Part shown: positions 1 through 9,467 of the stretch, piece by piece
How positions within the stretch are numbered: position 1 is the stretch's first letter
Layout of the letters: every line of letters starts with the position of its first letter
From: Haloprofundus salilacus
GTDB lineage: Archaea; Halobacteriota; Halobacteria; Halobacteriales; Haloferacaceae
Direction: 5' to 3'
Assembly (NCBI RefSeq): GCF_020150815.1
Contig: NZ_CP083723.1
Span: forward strand, 1,612,001 to 1,676,000
DNA length: 64,000 bases
The notes under the pieces: model-generated
What the model was told of the DNA's origin: nothing
Databases searched by the model: none
What the model saw: only the letters and a program-made list of their open reading frames with translations
Position numbers and translations under genes: made by a program

Positions 1-2
1 TC

Positions 3-1094
3 GAAATCGACGGCTTCGGCGGCCGACCCGGTGTAGCCGACGACGTGGTCGACTGCGCGAACAGCGGCACGACGATGCGCCTCGTTACCGCGTGCGCGGC
101 GCTCGCCGACGGCATCACCGTGTTGACGGGCGACTCGTCGCTCCGCTCGCGGCCGCAGGGACCGCTTCTCGCCGCCGTGTCCGACCTCGGCGGCCGCGCC
201 GAGAGCACCCGCGGCAACGGCCAAGCGCCGCTCGTCCTGAAGGGGCCGATTTCGGGAGGCGAGGTGTCGATTCCCGGCGACGTCTCGTCGCAGTACATCT
301 CGGCGCTGCTGATGGCGGGAGCAGTGACCGAGGAAGGAATCGATATCGAACTCGAAACCCAACTGAAATCCGCGCCGTACGTCGACATCACGCTCGAAGT
401 ATTGCGGAGGTTCGGTGTCGATGCCGAGGCGACCGAGGGCGGATTTTCGGTCGCGGCCGGGCAGTCCTACGACCCCGTCGGCGGCGAGTACCGCGTCCCC
501 GGCGACTTCTCATCTATTTCCTATCTCCTCGCTGCAGGCGCCGCCGCCGCCGACGAGAACCACGAGGTCGTCGTCGAGGGCGCGTACCCGAGCGCACAGG
601 GCGACGCTGCCATCGTCGACGTTCTCGAGCAGATGGGCGCGGATATCGGCTGGGACCGCGAGAACGGCCACATCACGGTCCGGAAATCGGCGCTCTCGGG
701 CGTCACCGTCGACGTGGGCGACACGCCCGACCTCCTGCCGACTATCGCGACGCTCGGCGCGGTTGCGGACGGCGAGACGCGCATCGAGAACTGCGAGCAC
801 GTCCGCTACAAGGAGACCGACCGAGTGAGCGCGATGGCCGACGAACTGACCGAGATGGGCGCAGTCGTCGAAGAAGAGCGGGACGTGCTGACGGTGAAGG
901 GCGGAGAATCGTCGCTCACGGGTGCGACGGTCGAAGGCTACCACGACCACCGCATCGTCATGGCGCTGTCAGTGGCCGGACTCGTCGCCGACGGGACCAC
1001 TCGTGTTCGGGGGGCCGAGCACGTCGATGTGTCGTTCCCGGCGTTCTTCGACGTGTTCACCGAACTCGGTGCGGACGTGCGGTTGCGGGAGTAG
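3..1094 (+). CDS. aroA: EPSP synthase (3-phosphoshikimate 1-carboxyvinyltransferase), 5' end missing
   Basis: This is the sixth step of the shikimate pathway: transfer of enolpyruvate from PEP to shikimate-3-phosphate in the cytoplasm. The reading frame is open from the first bases of the window, so the start lies upstream and about 60-70 residues are probably missing. Visible family motifs are NSGTTMR near the left edge, the YKETDR substrate-binding motif around position 810, and the HDHR motif around 945. The protein ends in a normal family C-terminus. aroC follows about 0.9 kb downstream on the same strand, with one opposite-strand gene between them. The identification is secure; only the N-terminus cannot be described. 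Confidence 0.95.
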   Translation, partial: EIDGFGGRPGVADDVVDCANSGTTMRLVTACAALADGITVLTGDSSLRSRPQGPLLAAVSDLGGRAESTRGNGQAPLVLKGPISGGEVSIPGDVSSQYISALLMAGAVTEEGIDIELETQLKSAPYVDITLEVLRRFGVDAEATEGGFSVAAGQSYDPVGGEYRVPGDFSSISYLLAAGAAAADENHEVVVEGAYPSAQGDAAIVDVLEQMGADIGWDRENGHITVRKSALSGVTVDVGDTPDLLPTIATLGAVADGETRIENCEHVRYKETDRVSAMADELTEMGAVVEEERDVLTVKGGESSLTGATVEGYHDHRIVMALSVAGLVADGTTRVRGAEHVDVSFPAFFDVFTELGADVRLRE

Positions 1095-1308
1095 TGCAAC
1101 ACGCTGGGTGAACTGGTCGGTGCGCTACGCGGTCGAGTTGGCTAATAGACGGCGCGTCGACTGACGTGAACCGGTACGCCGTGGACCCGCCTCGGCCGGT
1201 TCGCGGCGATTCCTTAGAGCACGGACGGTCTGGCCCCGTTTCCGTACAAAAACGTTCGGCCGAGTACGACGTCAACCCCCGGCGCCAGAAGCGCGCGGAA
1301 CCGCCGAC

Positions 1309-1800
1309 TTAGCGCTCGCTGACGCCCGTCCGCCGCCGAATCGCCTCGACCCACCACGTTTTGAACACGAGTATTCCCGCGGTACCGACGACGGTCCCGA
1401 CGGGCTTTCGTCGAATAGCCGAGACGAGCGCCAAAACTCCAGAGACGGCGTTCACCGCGTTCAGGACGTTCGGGTAACCGAAGCCCGTCGTTCCCTTCCC
1501 CTCGCCGAGCCACGCCTCTTCGGCGAGGACGACTTCGCTGAACCAGTTGTCGGTGCGCTCGGGTTCGCCGAACAGCACCGGGTTGACGGTGGTGAAGGCG
1601 ACGACGGCCGCGAGCAGTCGCCACTTTCGGTGGTAGATTGCGTACATCAACACTGGGGTGACGACGAAGCGCGTTCCTGCACTCCACGGGTTCGAGTGTC
1701 TGCGCCAGAACGTCTCTCGGAGTCGCGTGCGCAGTGAGACGGCGGATGCGTCTGCGGAGTTGAGAGAGTCGGCGGCGTCGGCGGGTTCAGTCTCGGTCAT
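1309..1800 (-). CDS. Haloarchaeal membrane protein, DUF6653-like
   Basis: This is a protein of about 163 residues of unknown function. A conserved-looking core runs from an FWRRHSNPWS motif through a hydrophobic segment (VVTPVLMYAIY), a second one (LLAAVVAFTTVNPVLF), and an acidic stretch with W and E residues, to a C-terminal hydrophobic segment. About three membrane segments are therefore expected. I recall this HSNPWS pattern from the DUF6653 family, but that is memory and not a search. The ATG at 1800 was chosen because the upstream extension is low-complexity and arginine-rich, unlike a haloarchaeal protein. The gene sits between aroA and aroC on the opposite strand and shows no operon partner. 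Confidence 0.75.
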   Translation of the reverse strand: MTETEPADAADSLNSADASAVSLRTRLRETFWRRHSNPWSAGTRFVVTPVLMYAIYHRKWRLLAAVVAFTTVNPVLFGEPERTDNWFSEVVLAEEAWLGEGKGTTGFGYPNVLNAVNAVSGVLALVSAIRRKPVGTVVGTAGILVFKTWWVEAIRRRTGVSER

Positions 1801-2013
1801 GCGAGAGAGTTCAGTCCATGACGGGATGAGCATGCCGTTGATTCGTCGTCGTTCGTAGCCGCCGTTTGCCCCGGTCGTTCCTCTCCGCCGGCCGTCCCTT
1901 GCCGTCGGTCGTCCCTCGCTGTCGATCGTCCCCCGCTTTCCGCCGCTCGTTCCCGTCGCCACGCTTGCGCCTTTCTACAAACACTAAATGGCCGCGACAC
2001 CGACGCTCCGGTA

Positions 2014-3171
2014 ATGAACGGCAACGGCTTCGGGCGACTGTTCCAGTTTTCGACCTACGGGGAGAGCCACGGCGACGCGATGGGCGTCGTCGTCAGCGGC
2101 TGTCCGGCGGGCGTCGAACTCGACGAGGAGAAGATTCAGCGCGAACTCGACCGGCGGAAACCCGGCCAGTCGATGATCACGACGAGTCGCGGCGAACCCG
2201 ACGAGGTGTCCATCCACAGCGGACTTCAAGATGGATATACGACGGGCACGCCCATCGGCATGACCATCGAGAACAAGGACGCGCGCTCTGGCAAGTACGA
2301 ACCGTTCGTCACCGCGCCACGTCCCTCCCACGGCGACTTCACCTACTCGGCGAAGTTCGGCACGCGCAACTGGGGCGGCGGCGGGCGCTCCTCCGCGCGC
2401 GAGACGGTGAACTGGGTCGCCGCGGGCGCGGTCGCCCGACAGGTGCTCGACCAGTCCGAGTACGATGTCCGGATCAAAGCGCACGTCAACAAAATCGGCG
2501 ACGTCGAAGCGCCCGAGGTGACGTTCGAGGAGATGCTCGAACACGCAGAGGAGAACGAGGTCCGCTGCGCGCACACCGAGACGGCAGAGGAGATGCGCGA
2601 ACTCATCGACGAGTATCAGAAAGCGGGTGACTCCATCGGCGGGAGCATCTACTTCGAAGCGCGCGGCGTTCCCCGCGGACTCGGCGCGCCGCGCTTCGAG
2701 TCGTTCCCCTCCCGACTCGGTCGGGCGATGTTCTCGATTCCGGCGACGACGAGCGTCGAGTACGGTCTCGGCAAGGAGGCCAGCGAGTGGACCGGCCACG
2801 ACCGAAACGAGGACTGGGAGTTCGACGACGACGGCGACCCGGTGCCGGTCGGCAACAAACACGGCGGTCTGCAGGGCGGCATCACCACGGGCCAACCCAT
2901 CTACGGCGAGGCGACGTGGCACGCGCCCACGTCGATTCCGAAGGAGCAGACGACCGTCGACTGGGAGACCGGCGAGGAGAAGCAGGTGCAGGTCGTCGGC
3001 CGCCACGACCCCGTGTTGCCGCCGCGGGCGGTGCCCGTCGTTGAGGCGATGCTCTGGGTGACCGTGCTGGACTTCATGCTCTTGGCGGGTCGGATTAATC
3101 CGGACCGGTTGGACGGGCAGGTTGGCGAGTACGACACCGACTACCACCCGAGCAGTCCGCAGAACGAGTAA
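2014..3171 (+). CDS. aroC: Chorismate synthase
   Basis: This is the last common step of aromatic amino acid synthesis: it converts 5-enolpyruvylshikimate-3-phosphate to chorismate using reduced FMN. The 385 residues match the usual family length. Recognisable motifs are GESHGDAMG near the N-terminus, the GGRSSARET motif about a third of the way in, and RHDPVLPPRAVPV close to the C-terminus. The ATG at 2014 gives the expected short N-terminus ahead of the FxxxTYGESHG signature. Its proximity to aroA makes this a shikimate-pathway locus. Nothing is unusual in the sequence. Confidence 0.97.
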   Translation: MNGNGFGRLFQFSTYGESHGDAMGVVVSGCPAGVELDEEKIQRELDRRKPGQSMITTSRGEPDEVSIHSGLQDGYTTGTPIGMTIENKDARSGKYEPFVTAPRPSHGDFTYSAKFGTRNWGGGGRSSARETVNWVAAGAVARQVLDQSEYDVRIKAHVNKIGDVEAPEVTFEEMLEHAEENEVRCAHTETAEEMRELIDEYQKAGDSIGGSIYFEARGVPRGLGAPRFESFPSRLGRAMFSIPATTSVEYGLGKEASEWTGHDRNEDWEFDDDGDPVPVGNKHGGLQGGITTGQPIYGEATWHAPTSIPKEQTTVDWETGEEKQVQVVGRHDPVLPPRAVPVVEAMLWVTVLDFMLLAGRINPDRLDGQVGEYDTDYHPSSPQNE

Positions 3172-3415
3172 CGGTCTCGACATTCGTCTAGAAATGAGAC
3201 TAACTCGGTACTGATAGAAAATTTATCGGCCCGTTCGTCGAATACATTTGTAAACGAGGAACTCGGTTCGTAGTAGTAAACGACGTAAATTTGGGCGAGC
3301 GCCGTGCGATTCGGCAATTCTTCATAATCATTCTATGACAACCTATAGCAAAGACTTTACTTGGTAGATGGCTACAATCGCACACTGGCGGCCCGACACG
3401 GGCCAGGACTCAAAT

Positions 3416-5317
3416 ATGACTAACGACGAACTTATCTGGCGAATCGCAGGGGGGTCCGGGGACGGGATCGCCTCGACGAGCCAGAACTTCGCGAAGGCCC
3501 TGATGCGCTCGGGCCTCAACGTTTTCACGCATCGACACTACCCGTCGCGGATTCGCGGCGGTCACACGTACACGGAGATTCGGGCCTCGGCCGACCCCGT
3601 CAAGTCCCGCGGGGACGGCTACAACTTCCTGCTTGCGCTGGGCGACTCGTTCGCCCGCAACCCGCAGCAGAACGCCTACTACGGTAACGAGGAGATCAAA
3701 CCGCTCTCGGAGAACCTCGACGAACTCCGCGAGGGCGGCGTCATCATCTACGACTCCGGCCTGCTCGACGCCTCCGAAATCGAGGACTTCGACGAGCGAG
3801 TCGAGGAGAACGACTGGCACGTCTACGACCTCGACCTGCGCACGATGGCTCGCGAACACGGTCGCGAGGTCATGCGCAACACCGCCGGCGTCGGCGCGAC
3901 CTGCGCGCTCGCGGGCATCGACCTCGAGTGGATCGAGGAGCTGATGACCGACGCGATGCCGGAGAAGATTCTCGAACCGAACCTCGAGATTCTCCACGAG
4001 GCGTATGACATGGTCGAAGAGGAGTACGACGTGGACGCCCACGACGTGAAGATTCCGTCGGGCGAACACGACGAAGAGCAGGTGCTCATGTCCGGATCGG
4101 ACGCCATCGCCTACGGCGCCATCGACGAGGGGTGCCGCTTCATCGCGGGCTACCCGATGACGCCGTGGACCGAGGTGTTCACCATCATGTCGCAGAACCT
4201 GCCCGAACTCGGCGGCATCTCCGAGCAGGTCGAAGACGAGATCGCGGCGGCGGCGCTCGCGCTCGGCGCGAGCCACGCGGGCGTGAAAGCTATGTCCGGG
4301 TCGTCCGGCGGCGGCTTCGCGCTGATGTCCGAACCGCTCGGCCTCGCGGAGATGACCGAGACGCCCGTCGTCCTCATCGAGGCGATGCGCGCCGGTCCGT
4401 CGACCGGGATGCCGACGAAACCCGAACAGGGCGACCTCGAACACGTCCTGTACACCTCGCAGGGCGACTCCCACCGCATCGTTTTCGCGCCCGGCACGGT
4501 CGCCGAGGCGTACACGCAGACGCGCAAGGCGTTCCAGATCGCCTACGAGTACCAGATTCCGAGCATCGTGCTCTACGACCAGAAGCTCGGCGGCGAACTC
4601 GTGAACGTCCCGGCGAGCCACTTCGACGAGGAACCCAACCCGTCTCTCGGGTCGACGCTGACGGAGGCCGAAATCGAGGACGCGCCGCACGACGAGTCCG
4701 GCAAATTCTCCCGGTTCAGATACGACACGCCCGAGGACAACGGCGTCGCGCCGCGGTCGATTCCCGGACAGAAGGGCGGCCGCTTCCTCGCCACCGGTAA
4801 CGAACACATGCCGGAGGGACACATCAGCGAGTCCCCCGAGAACCGTGTGTTCCAGATGAACAAGCGGATGCGCAAACTCGAAGCTATCCGCGAGGAGCTT
4901 GACGGCGACGGCGTCAACAACACGGTGTACGGCGAGGAGGACGCCCAGTACGGCTTCCTCACCTTCGGCAGCCAGCAGGGCACCGTCGAAGAAGCCGTCG
5001 ACCGTCTCAACGACGCGGGTCACTCGGTGAAGATGCTCGGCGTCAGCGAGATGGCGCCGTACCCGGTCGACCAGGTGACGGAGTTCATCGAGAGCGTCGA
5101 CGAGGTGCTCGTCGTCGAGATGAACGCCTCCGCGCAGTTCCGCGGACTGACCCAGAAGGAGATCGGACGCTACGGCGACAAGCTCTCGAGCCTCCTGAAG
5201 TACAACGGTAACCCCTTCGAGCCCCAAGACATCGTCGAGGGCTTCGAGGTGAACATCGTCGAGGACGACGAACATCCTCACACGCGAACCAAGTACGTCC
5301 CAGCAGCGGGTGACTAA
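3416..5317 (+). CDS. porA: 2-oxoacid (pyruvate):ferredoxin oxidoreductase, alpha subunit (gamma-alpha fusion)
   Basis: This is the large subunit of the two-subunit haloarchaeal enzyme that oxidatively decarboxylates a 2-oxoacid to acyl-CoA and reduces ferredoxin. Residues 1 to about 195 form the gamma-type domain, beginning with an IAGGSGDG loop and SRIRGGHTY. The rest is the alpha/TPP pyrimidine-binding part, with a GYPMTPWTE motif and a C-terminal transketolase-like domain. The ATG at 3416 was chosen over 3368 because family members begin a few residues before ELIWRIAGGSGDG, and the extra 16 residues are not acidic or conserved. The beta subunit starts three bases after the stop. Pyruvate versus 2-oxoglutarate as substrate is not fixed by the sequence; pyruvate is favoured from remembered synteny. 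Confidence 0.9.
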   Translation: MTNDELIWRIAGGSGDGIASTSQNFAKALMRSGLNVFTHRHYPSRIRGGHTYTEIRASADPVKSRGDGYNFLLALGDSFARNPQQNAYYGNEEIKPLSENLDELREGGVIIYDSGLLDASEIEDFDERVEENDWHVYDLDLRTMAREHGREVMRNTAGVGATCALAGIDLEWIEELMTDAMPEKILEPNLEILHEAYDMVEEEYDVDAHDVKIPSGEHDEEQVLMSGSDAIAYGAIDEGCRFIAGYPMTPWTEVFTIMSQNLPELGGISEQVEDEIAAAALALGASHAGVKAMSGSSGGGFALMSEPLGLAEMTETPVVLIEAMRAGPSTGMPTKPEQGDLEHVLYTSQGDSHRIVFAPGTVAEAYTQTRKAFQIAYEYQIPSIVLYDQKLGGELVNVPASHFDEEPNPSLGSTLTEAEIEDAPHDESGKFSRFRYDTPEDNGVAPRSIPGQKGGRFLATGNEHMPEGHISESPENRVFQMNKRMRKLEAIREELDGDGVNNTVYGEEDAQYGFLTFGSQQGTVEEAVDRLNDAGHSVKMLGVSEMAPYPVDQVTEFIESVDEVLVVEMNASAQFRGLTQKEIGRYGDKLSSLLKYNGNPFEPQDIVEGFEVNIVEDDEHPHTRTKYVPAAGD

Positions 5318-5319
5318 TC

Positions 5320-6258
5320 ATGAGTGCATTCAGCGCAATCGGAGAAGGCAAAGAAATCGACCGTAACGACTACACGCCCGGTCTCGAACCGCAGGCGACG
5401 TGGTGTCCCGGCTGTGGTGACTTCGGCGTCTTGAAGGCGCTGAAGGGCGCGGCCGCGGAACTCGGTAAATCGCCCGACGAGATGCTGCTCGTCACAGGCA
5501 TCGGCTGCTCGGGGAAGCTCAACAGCTACTTCGAGAGCTACGGCTTCCACACCATCCACGGCCGCTCGCTGCCGGTCGCTCGCGCGGCGAAGCTCGCCAA
5601 CCCCGGCCTGCAGGTCGTCGCCGCCGGCGGCGACGGTGACGGCTACGGTATCGGCGGCAACCACTTCATGCACAGCGCCCGCGAGAACCACGACATGACC
5701 TACATCGTGTTCAACAACGAGATCTTCGGCCTCACGAAGGGCCAGACCTCGCCGACGAGCCCGATGGGTCACAAGTCGAAGACCCAGCCGCACGGCAGCG
5801 CCAAGCAGCCGCTTCGGCCGCTGTCGCTGTCGCTGACCTCCGGTGCGTCGTACATCGCGCGCACCGCCGCGGTCAACCCGAACCAGGCGAAAGACATCAT
5901 CGTCGAGGCGATGGAGCACGACGGCTTCTCGCACGTCGACTTCCTCACACAGTGTCCGACGTGGAACAAGGACGCCCGACAGTACGTTCCGTACGTCGAC
6001 ATCCAGGACTCCGACGACTACGACTTCGACGTTTCGGACCGCCGCGAGGCGTCCGAGATGATGCACGAGACCGAGGACGCCCTCCACGAGGGCACCGTCC
6101 TCACCGGTCGCTACTACGTCGACAGCGACCGCCCGTCCTACCAGCAGGAGAAACAGCAGATCGGCGAGATGCCCGAGGAACCGCTGGCGGAGCGCTACTT
6201 CGACGACAGCTACGAGTGGGAGCGCTCGTACGATAACTTCCTCGACAAGCACAAGTAA
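5320..6258 (+). CDS. porB: 2-oxoacid (pyruvate):ferredoxin oxidoreductase, beta subunit
   Basis: This is the thiamine-diphosphate-binding catalytic half of the ferredoxin oxidoreductase. The TPP motif is GGDGDGYGIGGNHF around residues 105-118. Cysteines in WCPGCGDFG, GIGCSGK and TQCPTWN are in the positions expected for the single [4Fe-4S] cluster of haloarchaeal enzymes. The 312 residues match the family. It begins two bases after the alpha-subunit stop, so the two are certainly co-transcribed and made in equal amounts. An Lrp-type regulator follows on the same strand and may respond to amino acid or 2-oxoacid status. Substrate uncertainty is as for the alpha subunit. Confidence 0.92.
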   Translation: MSAFSAIGEGKEIDRNDYTPGLEPQATWCPGCGDFGVLKALKGAAAELGKSPDEMLLVTGIGCSGKLNSYFESYGFHTIHGRSLPVARAAKLANPGLQVVAAGGDGDGYGIGGNHFMHSARENHDMTYIVFNNEIFGLTKGQTSPTSPMGHKSKTQPHGSAKQPLRPLSLSLTSGASYIARTAAVNPNQAKDIIVEAMEHDGFSHVDFLTQCPTWNKDARQYVPYVDIQDSDDYDFDVSDRREASEMMHETEDALHEGTVLTGRYYVDSDRPSYQQEKQQIGEMPEEPLAERYFDDSYEWERSYDNFLDKHK

Positions 6259-6365
6259 GCGACCGCAGCGTCGTTTGCGCCCAATTTTTTGCACTACACC
6301 TCCGGAGCGAACGCCTTCGCGTCCGATATTTCGCTTCACGAAGAACTGATTTCGCGTTCGCAACA

Positions 6366-6371
6366 TATTTT
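6366..6371 (+). promoter_or_regulatory. TATA element for the Lrp-type regulator gene
   Basis: An AT-only hexamer lies 25-30 bases before the ATG at 6396, in otherwise GC-rich DNA. That spacing is the haloarchaeal arrangement for a leaderless transcript. It supports 6396 as the true start and gives the regulator a promoter separate from porAB. Confidence 0.45.
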
Positions 6372-6395
6372 TGCTGTGAACCGAAAGAAACGCGT

Positions 6396-6824
6396 ATGGG
6401 AGCCACATCTACGGAGGACCGCATCCTCGCCGTACTTGAGCAGGATGCGCAAGCCTCCTACGCCGATATTGCCGAACGAGCGGAGGTGTCGAAACCGACG
6501 GTCCGAAAGTACATCCGAAAACTGGAGGACAGCGGCGTCATCGTCGGTTACTCCGCCGACGTCGACCCGAAGAAACTCTCCGGGCAGTCCATCGCGCTCG
6601 TCGGCATCGACGTCGAGAGCGAACGCTACGTCGAAGCCACGCGCGCGATGAAAGATCTCGACGCCGTCGAAGCGTTGTACACCTCGTCGGGCGACCACAT
6701 GCTGATGGCCGAGGTCCGAGCGAAGGACGGCGGATCGCTCGGCGATGTCATCAGCGACAAGATTCTGAGTATCGACGGCGTCACCGCCGCCCACCCCTCG
6801 TTCCTCCAAGAGCGGTTGAAGTGA
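6396..6824 (+). CDS. Lrp/AsnC family transcriptional regulator
   Basis: This is a small DNA-binding regulator of 142 residues with the normal two-domain plan. Residues 5-55 form a helix-turn-helix (DIAERAEVSKPTVRKYIRKLED). Residues about 65-140 form the RAM ligand-binding/oligomerisation domain with the typical GDHDLMAEV-like strand. Its closeness to porAB suggests control of amino-acid or pyruvate metabolism, but the sequence does not show its operators. A second Lrp-type protein lies at 55133-55621. The start has a TATA-like element at the leaderless distance. Confidence 0.9.
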   Translation: MGATSTEDRILAVLEQDAQASYADIAERAEVSKPTVRKYIRKLEDSGVIVGYSADVDPKKLSGQSIALVGIDVESERYVEATRAMKDLDAVEALYTSSGDHMLMAEVRAKDGGSLGDVISDKILSIDGVTAAHPSFLQERLK

Positions 6825-6831
6825 TGGCAGT

Positions 6832-7146
6832 TCAGTAGCGGCGGCCGAACCCAGCGAGAGCGGCGACGCCAACGGACCCGAGAACGACCGTCATCCCATA
6901 GCCCGCCCACAGCACCGCGTTCAACCCGCTCGTCGCGGCGAGAACCCCGTACACTACGGTTACGACGCCGACGAACAGCGACAGCCCGCCCGCCAGACGC
7001 GCCGTTCGCTCGTCGGTCGCGGACTTCGAGCGAGCGTCCGTGAACTGTTCGTCGCCGTCGCCGAAGACGATGTAGTGACCCACCCAGAGGATGACTGCCC
7101 CCGCGACGAACAACACGCCGCCGGTCACGAATTGTTCGCCGACCAT
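6832..7146 (-). CDS. Small membrane protein of unknown function
   Basis: The protein has 104 residues and three predicted membrane segments: residues about 7-26, a middle one around 50-68, and a C-terminal one around 77-97. A charged acidic loop (GDGDEQFTDARSK) lies between the first two. I do not recognise a named family. The gene converges on the Lrp gene with only seven bases between the stops and is divergent from dinB. Codon use and GC look native. Confidence 0.65.
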   Translation of the reverse strand: MVGEQFVTGGVLFVAGAVILWVGHYIVFGDGDEQFTDARSKSATDERTARLAGGLSLFVGVVTVVYGVLAATSGLNAVLWAGYGMTVVLGSVGVAALAGFGRRY

Positions 7147-7246
7147 ACGTTCCGTTCGTTCTCACACTGATATGAACGTTCGGACGCGAATCATTTTCAC
7201 TCCGGTTGGGAAACACTAAGAACACCCCGACGCCAACCCAGAGGCA

Positions 7247-8725
7247 ATGAGCGGTGAGACGCTGCCCGGCGCGAAGCGAGACGCCGAGGAGCGCATCGTC
7301 CTCCACGTCGACATGGACTGCTTCTACGCGTCGTGCGAGCGCCTCAAAGAGCCGGAACTGGAGGGCAAACCGGTCGTCGTCGGGATGGGGTACGAACCCG
7401 GCGAGGGTCACGGCGCCGTCGCCACTGCGAGTTACGAAGCCCGCGAACACGGCGTCGGCAGCGCCCAACCCATCACGGGGGCGCTCGACGCGCTCCCCCG
7501 CTCCGAGGACGTCGAACTCGACGACGACGGCGAGCCCGCGGACCCCGAGATCCCGGCCGTCGGCTACTACCGGTCGGTCGACATGGAGTTCTACAAGGAG
7601 GTGAGCGCGCAGGTCAAGGAGATTCTGCACGATTGCGCCGACGTGGTCCGCGAGGTGAGCATCGACGAGGCGTACCTCGACGTGACCGAGCGAACCGGGT
7701 GGGAGACCGTCAGCAGTGGTGACAGAACCCTCGCGGAGGGCTACGCCCGCCACGTCAAACAGCGAATCGACCGCGAAGTGGGCGTCACCGCCAGCGTCGG
7801 CGTCGGCCCGAACATGAGTGTCGCCAAGGTTGCCAGCGACCACGACAAGCCGGACGGTCTCGTCGTCGTCCGACCTGACGAGGTTCGAGCGTTTCTCGAC
7901 CCGCTCGACATCGAGGAAGTCCACGGCGTCGGTCCCGTCACCGCGCACGAACTCCGCGAGATGGATATCGACACCGCGGGCGATCTGGCGGCGGCGGACC
8001 CGCGGGCGCTCGGCGACAGGTTCGGAGAGCGCGGCCGCGAACTGTACCGCCGCGCGCGCGGCGACGACGACAGGGCGGTGACGCCGACGGGGCTTCCGAA
8101 GAGTCTCTCCAGAGAGTCGGCGTTCACCGAACCTACCTCGGAGACGGAGGCCGCCCGGGAGAAAGTGCGGACGCTGGCGGCGGACGTGGCCGAACGCGCG
8201 CGCAGTCGCGGCGCGCTCTACCGGACCATCGGTATCAAAGTCGTCCAACCGCCGTTCGAGGTGAACACCCGCGCGAAGTCGCTGCCGGGTCCGGTCGACG
8301 ACCCCGAACTCGTCGAGTCGGTGGCGTTAGAGTTGTTGACGGAGTTCGCCGACGCCCGCGTGCGAAAACTGGGCGTCCGCGTCTCGAATCTCGATTTCGA
8401 CGACAGCGATCAGGCCAGCCTCGACGGGTGGGAACAGGCAGACGACGATGCAGTCGGGGAGGTGACCGCGTCGTCAACGCCGAGCGACTCCACGTCGGAC
8501 GATTCCGTGGGGGACGATTCCGCGAAGGGCAATCCCTCAAAGGGCGACTCCGCGAAGGGCAACGTTGCGACGGCTGACCCGACCACAGACGACGCTCAAT
8601 CCGGACCGATGCTGAGCGACTGGGCGGAAAATCGCGCCCGCTCGACCCGGCGGAAAGACGCCGACGCCGTCGAGGACCAACCGGAGTCGACGGACGGTCA
8701 AGCGTCGTTGACCGAGTTCGAGTAG
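7247..8725 (+). CDS. dinB: Y-family DNA polymerase IV with C-terminal PCNA-binding peptide
   Basis: This is a translesion DNA polymerase. The catalytic palm carries HVDMDCFYASCE (residues 20-31, metal-binding D22) and SIDEAYLDV (the DE pair) about residue 140. Helix-hairpin-helix and little-finger regions follow up to about residue 390. After that comes a roughly 90-residue acidic, serine-rich, low-complexity tail. In it the DNA repeats short units (gggcgactccgcgaag-like, 8510-8560). The last residues, QASLTEFE, fit the archaeal PIP box pattern Q-x-x-L-x-x-F. The tail is therefore probably a flexible tether that docks the polymerase on the sliding clamp. ATG 7247 gives the expected short lead before the catalytic motif. 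Confidence 0.95.
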   Translation: MSGETLPGAKRDAEERIVLHVDMDCFYASCERLKEPELEGKPVVVGMGYEPGEGHGAVATASYEAREHGVGSAQPITGALDALPRSEDVELDDDGEPADPEIPAVGYYRSVDMEFYKEVSAQVKEILHDCADVVREVSIDEAYLDVTERTGWETVSSGDRTLAEGYARHVKQRIDREVGVTASVGVGPNMSVAKVASDHDKPDGLVVVRPDEVRAFLDPLDIEEVHGVGPVTAHELREMDIDTAGDLAAADPRALGDRFGERGRELYRRARGDDDRAVTPTGLPKSLSRESAFTEPTSETEAAREKVRTLAADVAERARSRGALYRTIGIKVVQPPFEVNTRAKSLPGPVDDPELVESVALELLTEFADARVRKLGVRVSNLDFDDSDQASLDGWEQADDDAVGEVTASSTPSDSTSDDSVGDDSAKGNPSKGDSAKGNVATADPTTDDAQSGPMLSDWAENRARSTRRKDADAVEDQPESTDGQASLTEFE

Positions 8726-8788
8726 TCGAGTAGACAGTGATATGATAGAACTCGGTACTCTTATTTGCGATCATTTCTCAATCGAATC

Positions 8789-9403
8789 ATGAACAGACGA
8801 GGGCTCCTCGGCCTCGTCGCGGGGGTCACTCTCGGGTGGACCGCGGCGTCGTTCGTGTATCTGAGTAGTGACGACGACGCCGCAGTCGGCGAGAGAGAGG
8901 AAGACGGGGTGACGAACCGAGGTGAGACGGGGACGGGGAACGAGACGTCCGCGGAGTCGTCGTCGCAAGGCGCGGAGACGGACCAGGCCTCGGATACGCC
9001 GATAGGAGACGGGGAGTCTGAGACAGAGACGGAGAGAATCGACGATGAGACGACGACTGCAACCGAGACGGCGCCGGAGCCCACCGCAACTCCCGAACCC
9101 ACGCCGGAACCGGAGAACCTCCGCGAGAAGATAGACGTACACACGGCCACCACCGGCGTCGGCGACGAACCGGGCGAGGAGGTGTCTATCAACTACGTCA
9201 TCAGAAACGAACACGAGTTCGCCGTCGACATCTCGTTCGAGGCGACGCTCCGCCTCGCTAACGGAACGACGCTGCGTGAGACGCGCAGCGCAGAGATCGA
9301 CGGCGGGTCGCTCACGAGCGGCGAGTTCGTCTTCGACGACCACGAACAGCGCGCGACCGGTTGGGGGTTCTCGCTGCAGACGGTCGAACGGGCGTCGGAC
9401 TGA
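8789..9403 (+). CDS. Secreted or membrane-anchored protein with acidic linker, unknown
   Basis: About 204 residues, unknown function. The N-terminus is MNRRGLLGL followed by a hydrophobic stretch (residues 5-26). It could serve as a Tat or Sec signal or as an uncleaved anchor; no lipobox cysteine is present. Residues 30-110 are a Glu/Thr/Asp-rich low-complexity linker with several TPEP-like repeats. The last 95 residues look like a beta-sandwich (FxVDISFEATLRLANGT). This is a common haloarchaeal plan for cell-surface proteins. The inner ATG at 8789 was preferred to 8765 because the signal sequence starts there. Confidence 0.7.
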   Translation: MNRRGLLGLVAGVTLGWTAASFVYLSSDDDAAVGEREEDGVTNRGETGTGNETSAESSSQGAETDQASDTPIGDGESETETERIDDETTTATETAPEPTATPEPTPEPENLREKIDVHTATTGVGDEPGEEVSINYVIRNEHEFAVDISFEATLRLANGTTLRETRSAEIDGGSLTSGEFVFDDHEQRATGWGFSLQTVERASD

Positions 9404-9467
9404 CGCGGGAGAGTGCAACGACAGCAGGAACTATGGTGCCGGCCTCAGAGTAGCCACCAACGAGCAC

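Noticed and set aside
3410-5281. 623-residue open frame antisense to porA
   Set aside because: A typical long antisense shadow in GC-rich DNA; composition is Arg/Val/Leu-rich and porA itself is certain.
6626-8248. 540-residue open frame antisense to dinB and Lrp
   Set aside because: It covers two well-identified genes in antisense and has no recognisable motif.
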